The translations under genes and the position numbers were made by a program. This document shows, piece by piece, positions 12,001 through 24,000 of a DNA stretch of 64,000 nt. The notes below the pieces were generated by a model that ran no database searches, was not told where the DNA came from, and worked only from the letters and a program-made list of their open reading frames with translations. Numbering within the stretch: the stretch's first letter is position 1; every line of letters starts with the position of its first letter. The stretch is from Agrypnia vestita (lineage: Eukaryota > Arthropoda > Insecta > Trichoptera > Phryganeidae): contig JADDOH010011248.1 in assembly GCA_016648135.1 (NCBI GenBank), forward strand, positions 1-64,000, given 5' to 3'.

Positions 12001-15000
12001 GAGTAAAAAAGAGTAAACTAGCAAACAAGGCACCAAATAAGTGTTTCATTTTAATTTTGCTAATGCGTTAGAAATTACTTTTTAATCCTCCTTCTATTTA
12101 AACGTCCCCATTATAAATAAATTTTTTGAATCATCCATCGACAGTCCCTATGTAAACTCGCGCGTCTACCAAAAATGCATTTTTGACTTTTTGAACCAAT
12201 ACGTATAAAACACTCTTCTTAATAATTTCTTACAAAAATTAAAAAAAATGTTTCTACATTTTCAAAATAAAAATTGACGTAAAAATAGACAAATACTGTC
12301 ATTTTGTACGTAAAGCTAAACTTCAAACAGCTCTCCTGTAAAATTGTTATTTTTTTACATAGGGACCGTCGATATAGTCCTTTGGGTTCCTAAAATTTGT
12401 CACAGTCACGTAAAGTATAACATTTATTAATATTTCACCCTTAATAAATCTAAGTGCAATTCAAGCAAGACGACTGGACACCTTTTTTGTGCTAAATAAT
12501 GCATTTTTGTTTCTTTCTATGTACAAAATCGCAAAATAATACCATTGCAACCAGGGAATGCAATCCCGATCCCGCGAGATCGGGATCCCGCGAGATCTCG
12601 AGGCAATTCACGAGGTCAATCCCGAACCGAAAAATCGGACGAGATTATCGGGATTGGTCAACATTTTTTATGTTTTGTATGTTTAATACATATGTCTATA
12701 GAGCTTTTAGTAAATACTTAAAACTTATGTTCATGTCACATTCAAATAATGAAAAAAGCTTTGAATAATATTTACTGTATTTTATCAACCTAAAATAGTA
12801 ATAAAAACTACTACTAACTCTACTACATTGACTGATTGATGCTTGGAAAAATGCCTACAAAAACTTTAATGCGATGATTAATAATGAACATTTTATTAAA
12901 ATTGCTGATAAAAAAAAACAAGGCGTTGTCGTTAATTGCTATTCAGCTCTATAAACAAAAAAAGAACACAAAAGTATTTGGGATCCCGCGGGATTGGAAA
13001 TTCTAATCTCGAGGGATCCTGAAAGGGCTATCCCGACTCGGGATTGCATTCCCTAATTACAGCCGCAGGCCGCATCATTAGATAATGTAGGCTGCATGCA
13101 GGTAGGGCCCAAGTGGTACAGGACAAATCACTTTATATTTTCCTATTTATATCTAAAAATAAATCTAAGTAATACATGTTGTTCATTCGCACACATTTAT
13201 CGAAGAAGACTAGGCATATTTCTGTGAAGCTACTACTGAAGGCATATGATGGACAAAATATTACAAATTAATTTACAAATATTGTGATTTTTTAAATATC
13301 AAGAGCGTATTTTGCGCGTTTAGGTTGTTGCAGAGCTGGATGTTCTTGCACGAAGTGTTTTACTGGACTTCTCAAAGAGTGAAAGCACTGCTCACTTCCA
13401 TTCCTGTGGTGAGTTGGTACCGTCTACTGCCTGGAAATGGAGCAACCGGCTTTGCAACTTATTATCTTTAATATTTTTCATTTATTTATATCTAAAAATA
13501 AGTCTAAATAATACATGTTGTTCATTGGCATACATTTACCGAAGAAGACTAGGTATATTTCTGTAAAGCTACTTCCAATGAATTGATGGATGAAACATTA
13601 CATATTTGACAAATTAAATTACAAATATCTCGATTTTTTTTTAATATGAAGAGCGTATTTCATGCGTTTAGGTTGTTGCAGAGCTGGATGTTCTTGAACG
13701 AAGCGTTTTACTGGACTTCTCAAAGAGTGAAAGCACTGCTCACTTCCATTCCTGTGGTGAGTTGGTACCAGTTTCTGCCTGGGAATGGAGCAACCAGCTT
13801 TGCAACTTATTATGCAGCTTTAATATTTTTCATGATAACAATGCTTCGCTTTGTGTATCATATTTAAGCTTTGGATAATTTTGCATCCCTATCACCACTA
13901 TGAAAGTTTAATTATACGATATTTGAATTAAAAGTATTTATTATATTCCTTAAATCTCTTGCATTAGTGTGAGTGGTACCATCTGTAACACGTAAATTGT
14001 GTAGTGGAATTCCTTTTTTAAAACTACTCCATTGGCCACCTCAGTACCACACTGACAGTCACAAGGAGCGGTCGTTTCTATGTTCAATATTTTTTTTTTA
14101 AAGATACGGTGACTGCAAGGTCACGATACGATGGCCACAGACTTAAATCAATTTAATATAAATTTAGATGAGGATTCGGAGTCCGATACAGATGGCCATA
14201 TTTTATCTTATTGATTAAAATGAATTATGAGATTTTGAAACCATTTCACTATAATTATACCTGCTTATATATAATTAATTTTAAACTAACTATAACCCAT
14301 CAAAAATGACGTGCTTTTGTTATATATTTCATCAGCCAGTTAATGCTGGGAGAAAAGCGCTATCTAGAGTAAAGTCTTGATTACGTTAGTGATGGACATT
14401 ATTAAAAAGAGAATTATGCTTTATTTGCTTCTTATCTACCTATTATATTAAAGTTGTAAGGTACTTTCCGCGATATATCCACCAATTTTTAACATTTGCC
14501 GTTTTTTGACTTTTTTTTGCACATATTTACCGTTTTCTCCGCGAGTATACATGATAATCACATTTTTTTTTTAAATACTAAGGACAACGCTTTGCCACGT
14601 GACATTTTATTAAAAAATATTTTCTTCTTCTTCTAATGTCGTTTCTATGCCTATTAGAGTGAAATGTCGTTTTTACTTCACATCTTTGCGAGTTTTTCGA
14701 AATTTTGGAATTTGAAAAATGATTATGATTACGAGTGATTTCTAATTCATCATTTTTTTATTCTTATCCTTAAACACTTTTTAATAATCTTTTACACGTT
14801 TTCGACCTTTTTTGGACAAAGCCGTTTTTTGGGGTTTTTTCGGCTTTTTTTCGCACGTTTTTACCTTTTTCTCCGCGACTATACACGATAATCACAATTT
14901 TTAAAAAGAATGCAAAAGACAACTCTTTACTGCGTGTAGTTTTTCAAACATTTATTTTCTTCTTCTTCTTTTTTAGTTTCTACGCTCGATGGCGTAAAAT

Positions 15001-18000
15001 TTCGTTTTCACTGCTCATCTCGGTGCTTTGCGTTCAGATTCAAAATAAAAGTAAGTCGTTTTGTGCCGAATCCGGTCATCTTTTTTTCTTACATACATTA
15101 ATTTTGCGTAGCTTTCTTTCTCGCCGAAATACAAAAATAAACCCCCGTTTTCGGTCCGTTTTTGCGAGGGCGCCGTTTCTGCGACTGTAGGCGTAGTTTT
15201 AACGAAATTAACAGTTGAAGGCGCCAGCTTTTGCGCATATTTTTAAAAATTTTCACCCCCTCCACTTTTCTCGGTACGCAACCAAAGTCGAAATTTCCGT
15301 TTCTTTAATAACTCGGTCAAAAAAAATTGCACAGACACGCAAGTGGCATCACCGCGTGGCGCTCGACGGTACGCATTTTTTCTATTAAAAATAATTACTT
15401 CCAGACGCGTGTCCAAGCAGCGGCAATCTTTTTAGTGCGTTTTTTCGGTGTTTTTTATATTTTTGTATACTGCTCAGCGAAGGGGAGGCCTACATTCACC
15501 GCCGATATCTCAATCGATAGAGGTAGAGTGCAGCTAACGAGTTTAGCAAAAAATATTGTCCCAAAATGAAACGTTTTAGCGTGACACAAGCTTACATCTG
15601 GATTTCACCATTTCAGCCGTAGCTTCGCAGCAGTAAGGCCAATTTCAAATCTAAAAAATACGATTTGTAGTGCCTAGCTTTTCACAGATGACCCTGTTTT
15701 TATATTTTTTCTATCTTTATTTTTAGGAAAGTTATAAGGGAAACAATTCGATAAACGGTGAATTATATTGTAGATATTCAACTGTTTGTCCGGTCGTTAT
15801 GAACATTATAAATATGAGCTATTCTTAAATTTCTCTTCAGTCTCGGGAAACCTCCCGTCATGCGCGCAGCATGCGCTCAATTTTTCAATATTTTTACGTA
15901 AATTCAATAAATTTGTATTTAAAAACCATGCAATGGAACAGAGAGTGACGTCACCTTTAAATTAACGAACCCGATCTGTATTTATAATATATGAAGTCTT
16001 TTTCATACAAAGCCGTTTTTAAGTCTTTTTAAACTTTTTTCGCACATTTTTACTGTTTTCTCTGCATGTATAAATGACAAACACAATTTAAAAAAAATGT
16101 AATAGACAAGTCTTTACCGCGTGACAATTTTTATTTATTTAATATATGATACAAATACAGTTCTTATATATTTACATATCAGATTAACATTTTTTTTAAA
16201 TACTTTATAGTCATATAGGACCTCATCAGTGAAGAGAAGCTCTTGAGTCTGATGAGGGAGCCACAGTTCTTATTTCTTATTATAATATATAGGTAATATA
16301 TACGAGTTATTTATTAATACGGTAAAAAAGGTAAATTGATAATGAAAGTATTGGAGTTATTTTAACAATTTTTCGTCTTTACTTCATATCTTTGCGAGTT
16401 TTACGACGCTTTGGAATTTTATACTTGATTGTAACATCGCGTGATTTATTAAACACCATTTTTTTCTTTTTATCCTTCAACGTTTTTTCATCATTTTTTA
16501 ATGTTTTCAGCTTTTTTTGACAAAGTCGTTTATGTAACTTTTTTTCGCACAAATTTACGCTTTTCTCTGCGAGTATGAAATATAATGACAATTAATTGGA
16601 GACTTAGCTTTTATGGTTATTTATTAAATTATAACTTGAGTCTTTTGAATATTGATAAAACCCTTTTCAACAACAACAAACAACTTTTCCACCCTTCAAA
16701 GTCTTCTCTGTTTTTATTTAAATCGTCTTCACGAAAATAATAGCGCGTGATTTCGATCCATTGAATTTTCATTCATTCATTGATTATTACCAAGGAAGTA
16801 TTCCTCATTTGTTTCCGTAAATATAACTATCATCATCATTACCATATTTTTACTTGGAATGTTAAAATATTAATTTAAGCAGAAAATAATTTTACATCGC
16901 TTAAAATGTTCCAAATATTATATCTTCAATTCGGTTATTTTATGGAAATATCCTCAAATATTAATTGTATGTAAAACAGTTGCACTAAACGTTTTATTCA
17001 GAAATATTTCTTATATATTTCTGTTCAAATAATTTTACTCATCATCATCGATTTCTTCGTCTTTTGCACTCACATTGAGGATAAAATGCCGCGCGATGTC
17101 GATGCTTTTAACGTTCAATCGTCGTAACATTTATTACTTTTTTTTGGTTTTTATTTTTTTGTTTATTTTTTTTTGTTTGTTACAGAATCACGTAAATGTA
17201 ACTATTGTTTTCAAGGGTAATATTTCTAAATGTCCTTTACGATTATATGACATTTTATTTTATTTTATGCAATATAAAAATATATTTATTTTAAAACATT
17301 TCTTCTGAATTTAACTATTGTTTTCAAGGGTATTTATTTCTAAATGTGTGTGATTAGATGATAAAATTTAATGAAAGTGTGGCTCTTCTTATTATTAATA
17401 TTATTCTCCACTTATTCCATTTTTTCTTACACTGTTTTCAATTTTTAATAAAAAATATTTTTCAGTACATTTACAATTTTTTTACAATACAAGTTATGAG
17501 CAAAAAAAAATTTTTTCATTCGATAAATTCAATAAATTTTAATCAATATTAAATTCAATAAATATTTATTAGAACATCTTCCATTGCATGCCGAGAGTGA
17601 CGTCACGTTTAAGTTAACGAGCTCGATTTGTATTAAAATGCGTGTATTTGAAAGTTTTTTTATGAGATTATATTTAAAAATTGAATATTTTTCAGCTATT
17701 TTCTCAGGGATCTCTCTTTTACAGTATTACATTATTTTTTTCTCCCTTCGTTATTTTTTGACAGATTTGAATTTTGAAAACTGTTTTTTAATTTTATTTT
17801 ATACTTTTTTTGGAAAAGCCATTTTTTTAAAAACTAAAATATTTTTTTATAAAAAGGCGAAAAAGATTTTATTGATATGTTAATATTTTCTTTGAAAAAA
17901 GAAATTTTTTTAAAATTCTAATTTGGATACATAATCTTTCACATATTCATTAATTTTTTCCATTTATGACCTAACCTAAACTATAATAAATAGTTTTCTT

Positions 18001-21000
18001 TTGCGCACGCACTGACAAATCTGTGAAAACACTCCAAGCTTCGACGGTACGTTTCGACCGTGGTTTCACGGGGAGACTTTTTTTTTCTGACATTCACGAT
18101 CTGTAGAATTTAACATTACCTACCTTTCCACATTTTTAGTTTTTTTCTATCTTTATTTTTAGAAAAGTTAGAAACGATTTCCATTTTTATGGATGAACTT
18201 AGACATCTGTTGGTTTTTTTTAAAAGCTCGAGTTTTCGATAAATTTTTGATGTTTAGTTTTTTATCTATAACTTCTAAAAGCGTCAGCCTATTTTAGTCA
18301 TCGATATGTCAATCGATAGAGAAATTGTGCCTCTATGGAGCGTACTAAAAATAAATATTATAAAATTACAGACTTCAGCATTACGTCCGCTTTCATCCGA
18401 GTTTTGCAGTTTTGGCTGTAGCTTCGCGGCGAATATTAAAATTATTATTGCAAAATATACAATCTATAGAATTTAACAGTATCTACCTTTGACTATTTTT
18501 ATTTATTTTTTATCTTTATTTTGAGAAAAGTTATAAAATAAAATAAATTAAATTTCCATCTTCATATATATTTTAAAACCTTTTTTAAATAAAGATAAAA
18601 AATAAATAAAAATGCAGAAAGATAGACAACGTTAAATTATACAGACTGTATTTTTTGGAATAGTAATTTAAATATTCCCCGCATAGCCACAGACAAAACA
18701 GCAAAACGCGAATGAAAGCGGACGTAATTCTAAAGTCTGCCATTGTAAAAAAAATATTTTTAGTAGGTTCGACAGAAGCACTATTTCCCTATCGATCGAG
18801 ATATCGACAACTAAAATTGGATCATGCGTTTAGAAGTTACGGCTTAAAAACATAAGGACATAAATTTACTTAAGACAAAAACTTCTAAAAAAAACATCAG
18901 ATGTCTAAGTTGATCTATAAAAATGGAAATAGTTTCTAACTTTTCTAAAAATAAAGTTACAAATAAAACTAAAAATGCAGAAAGGTAGATAATGTTAAAT
19001 TCTACAGATTGTATTTTTTAAAATAAAGCTTAAAAAAACAAAAATAGATGTCTCTTTAGTACTATAAAAATGGAAAAATATATTTTCTTAAGTTAAATTG
19101 CTTCCACATTCTTAGATAAGGTTAGGTTAGGTTGGGTTAAGTTAGGTTAGGTTAGGTTCGATTAGGTTAGGTTGTGTTAGGTTGGATTGTGTTAGGTTAG
19201 GTTGGGTTAGGTTGTGGTTTTTGGGTTTTTCATGGATATCTCCGTAAAGCGATGCCGATTTAGAAAATTTAAAAAGTCCCAGATGGGTGTAGCCCGTCTG
19301 CGCCTTTTAAGCCGCGCACCCACTGACATCACCCGTCACACTAGATCTTTCACAACTCGGTCATTTATCATCCCATTTAAATTTCGAAAAATACCACAGA
19401 TAGCTCTCTTCTTCTTCTATCGAATCTTATAGTACAATCTTCCAAACGCGCAGTCCGATCTTCGCGATCGGGACGTCACCGGAAAGTGTTTACCGTCAAC
19501 CTTCTTCTTCGTTACTCAACCAGCAGTGAGTCCGCCTTCTTTTCTTCGCTACATAATCATCAGAGAGTCTGCCGCCAGGCTAATTTGCATGCGTAGTCAT
19601 GCAACGGGCACCTAGTACCTTATTATTATATTATATCACATTATTGTTTGAGCATTCTGGTATCATTGGTGACGGACATTGTTACATAGAGAATTATATA
19701 TTTTGATTAATGATTATTACCAATGACATATGCGATATAGTAGATAATGGATTCACTTATTAGTTTTAATTTTCAATAAACTGAAATATTAAAAAAAAAG
19801 TTGCTGTAATGATAGTCCAACGTTTTATAAAAAATAAGTCAGAAATATTGAGAAAAAATGCAAACTTTGATTTCGCCTATCTCCATAACTATTGATATCG
19901 GGTCATGGCTGCTTGAACATTTTCAACTCATAATCAAGGCAGAAATATAGTCCTGCGATGTTTTAATGTTTTCTAAATAACCCTGTATATAATTTTTTTT
20001 AAATATGTTATATTAAGAGTGGATAAAATACTTTATTTTAATTCTTTATTCAATTTCATAGTATAAGTATACAGAATTAGGTATTTATTTTAAAAATACA
20101 AACAAGAGAAATGTATGCTAATGTAAAAAAATGTGATAAGCATGAATTATACTGACTCGTTTACTCATCTCAGTGTGGTTATTTGGAAACACTATGGATT
20201 TGTCTACTTTCATAAAGATACTCGTGGATGGCATACCTTGTCAGTCTTTACTACCATCATCATTTTGCTAGTTAGTTTTACTATGTGTGTCTGGTTGGTG
20301 CATTATGCATTAAAAGAAAATGTCAGCGGTCGAATGAAATCATAATAACCTTTCAAAAATTAAAATTTTTTTTTTTTTACAAGGTTTTTATCATTTTATT
20401 TGACTTTTATTGAAGCCAATGAATTTTTCGTAATCAATATAAGTTAAATCAAATATAAGTTGTAATGATACATCAAATTTTTGCAAAAAATAAGTGAGAG
20501 ATGTTGAAAAAAAAGCAAACTTTGATACTGCAAATCTCCATAACTATCGATAATAATATTAGGTTATGATTGCTTGAATATTTTCGATTCATTATAAAGG
20601 CAGAAATCCACCTGTAAAATTTTTGCTACTAGTTATGAGACACCCTGTATGTATCTTTAAAACAATAATTAACACATTAAACTTTCAGATATCTTAAAAA
20701 ATCCGAGTGCGCGATCTTTAAGCCGACATACCTCACTTCGCGATTCGTATTCGTTTTGCGGTTTCGCTGTCCTATTTTAATATAGGAGTTAAAATAGGGC
20801 CGCAAAACAAATACGAATCGTGAAGTGAAGTGCCGGCTTTATACTTTCTATGATTTTTAGAATTGCGTGCGTTCGTGTGCAAAATATTGATGATTTCATC
20901 AATATATTGTCTATGCTTTGAGAAATGCGCACATTCGTGGACAAAATATATTTTCAAAGATAATATTCACTGAATCTGTAAATTCATTGATTGACATGTT

Positions 21001-24000
21001 TTCACTGCTCCCACTCTGCCCGAACGGGTAAAATACATTTCTACTAGTCAAAATATAGTGTATGGAAATACAAATTCGCTGTAACATATATACGTATTAC
21101 CCCAGTATACCCAGAACAGTAGTTTATCTCCGGCCTGTCGGCGAGTTATTAGCCTACTAATGCGTTGACGCTAGGGTTGTCACTTTACTCGTAGCGTCTG
21201 AGATTCTGACGCATAAGGTAGACATGAAACCCGAAAATGTCTGTAATTAGTATACCTAGTTTCTGCACTTAAATTGCAAGAACGCTGATTAACATCAATG
21301 TAGACTTTTAAAAACTCAGTCTTTGTGATAATCAACACACCTTTTTAGTAAAGCACCACAAACATAAAAAAAGGCATTTTTTTCAGGAAACGCATTTTTT
21401 TTCTAAAGCGGCGGCTGCGAGCGCGAATGGCACCGAAGGCACGGCCCCTACTGCTGCCGCCTTATGCCCCATATTTTATGTCAATGTGTGCGTCACAGTG
21501 CGTGCGTACACGGCGCCGAGCACGCACGCACACATTCTAATGGGTAGCGGCCAGTTTGTATGAAGACGTATTACTGTTCTTAGTATACTGTGGTATTACT
21601 TTATCTAAATCTGCTTCAAAAATAAGTATGTATACATACTCTATGAGAAATTGATTTAATTGTATCTTTTTGACTTAAAATACTTTCAAATTTTATTTCT
21701 GAAACTAATTTAGGCTAATTATTGTCATTTCAAGGAAGAATAAGATTAGAAAATTTTGATTATCTTTTCTGGAATTTACCCAGGCATTTTGTAATTCTCA
21801 TCTCAGAATTGTGATTACAACTCGGTATTTACTGCTCTTTGCTTTTATCGTGCCATCTTTGTTTTCAACGATTATTAAATTGTTTCTCTAGGTTATTACA
21901 AGCTTGGATGTTCATCGATTCTTATTGGACCCCGATTAAGGTCCATTCGCTTCTCACCAGCGTTGCTAAAGTAAGATACATATTTCTAAAAACCATCGCG
22001 GGTCGATTTAATTATATTACTTATTATTTAGTTGTTTAATACATTTGACTTATTTTTTAAATTTGTTTGTTTTCAATTTAATACTAAAATAGTTTTTAGT
22101 AGGTTGCACTAAATGTAGACATTATTAAGATTCAAATCAATACTAAAATAGTTTTTCGTAGGTTAGGGAACTTACCCATACTACATGACCCATTCAGGGG
22201 GGGAGGGGGATCTTCAAAATACCACGCTTGGTCACAATGGGGGGCGGGGGGCTTAAGTTTTTATCACGTAGTCAATATTCTCTAGGGAAATCTCGCTGTT
22301 AATAAAAATAACAGGACTTTTCTTTAATTAAGTTCTGGTTACAATATATTTTGACATAAGTTTTATCTTGTTAATATTTTTTCCATTTGTAATTATAGGT
22401 ATGCATGCACTCTTGCCGTCACGCAGCAAGCCTCATAATAATAATGACAAATATTAGCCAAATATATATTTTTAACTTTTTGTTAGCAAGAAATGATTCA
22501 AAACCATATTTATGATTTACTACGTGAAAACCATATTTATGAATTACTACGTAGAGGGAGGGGGGAGGGGTCTTGGAATATACTACACGTGGTCACCGAG
22601 GGGGGGGGGGTTAAAAATTGCAAAAAGTGGGTCACGTTGTATGGGTATGTTCCCTTACAGTAAATAGTATGTTGTTCATATATAAAATAGTAGACATTAT
22701 TAAAATCAAATAAATACTAAAACCATTTTTTAACAGGTTGTAAAAAATCTAGAAAATATAAAAATTTAAATTAAGATGATGTTATTAATTAAAAACTCTA
22801 TAATTCCATTTTAGATTCTGAATTTGTGAATCTATATCCTCATTTTACATATATATATTTTCATAAGTGTAAAAATTGATATTCCGAATTTTAAGAGTTG
22901 GTATCAGGGCACTTGGAAAACACTTTTTTTAAACGGTACGGCAGCGCCCTCTTCAAAAACGCCTTGGCAAGGCTAGGATTACAGAAAGTTAGAGTTATAT
23001 ATATATATATATTGCCAGAAAATACGAACCAATAAATTAAAAAGGCTACTTAAACAGGCTGCCGCAAACTTTTTTTTTTTAATATACAGGGTGGAAAAAA
23101 TCAGTGGGCCCTGAAGGGAAACCACTTTAAATCCTTAAGTCCTTTAATCCTTACTTAAAGGAAATATTCCTTTATTTTTAAAAAGAAACAAAACTGCATT
23201 CAAGGATTTTTTTAAATTCGCTTGCCTCACCCGGGAATCGAACCAGCTAAAAATTCAAAAAATAAACACTCGCTATTTTTTCTACTAATCGATTGGATCA
23301 ATGTTCAGGATAAAATCTCTCAAATAATTTTTTTATTTTATCATCAATTCTAATACGAAGGACACGTATTATGTAACATTATTACCTAGCAAGATATTGA
23401 TACCTGAACTATTTGTATATTTTTTCGAAAAATCTGTGAATGCAGTTTTGTTTCTTTTTAAAAATAAAGGAATGTTTTCTTTAAGTAAAATAATCTATCT
23501 TAAGGATTTAAAGTGGTTTCCCTTCAGGGCCCATTGATTTTTTCCACCCTGTATATTAAAAAAAAAAAGTTTGCGGCAGCCTGTTTAAGTAGCCTTTTTA
23601 ATTTATTGGTTTGTATTTTCTGGCAATTTATGCCCTGTTTTACGACCTTTTTGGCCAGATAGGTCATAAAAACATGGCATAATACCCAAGAAAACACAAA
23701 CCAGAAGATTCTGAGCGGCCGTTAAAATCTTAGAACATTCTTAGCCTTTTTAAGTTTAAAATAATTCAAAATTGCTTAAAATTTATTTTTGCTCTACTCG
23801 CTGATCAATTACTTGACAATGACACCCATTAATATAGTTGATGGTTAAACCTGGTTTTTCATTTTGCATATTGTCATTTTCCTCTTCCTCTTCACTACTC
23901 TCTTCAATTGATTAAGGATTTCATGGTACTATTCAGTCAATTCTTCCATTCAAGATCGCAAATACTCTTCAACGCTAGTATGGTGCACGTCTGTTATTCC

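Larger units (their letters stand above)
13140..13830 (+). repeat. tandem duplication of about 345 bp containing exon 8a/8b
   Basis: The intron words ATCTAAAAATAAATCTAAGT (13151) recur at 13490, the exon recurs at +348, and the downstream GTTGGTACC...GCAACTTATTAT recurs as well. So exon and flanking intron were duplicated together, recently by the look of the similarity. Confidence 0.88.

Noticed and set aside
16379..16591. Lysine-rich 70-codon minus frame
   Set aside because: Lies in the low-complexity intron repeat; other copies of the unit do not keep the frame.
17075..17883. Phenylalanine/isoleucine-rich frames of 64-99 codons
   Set aside because: Typical by-product of T-rich DNA; no start context, no family motif.
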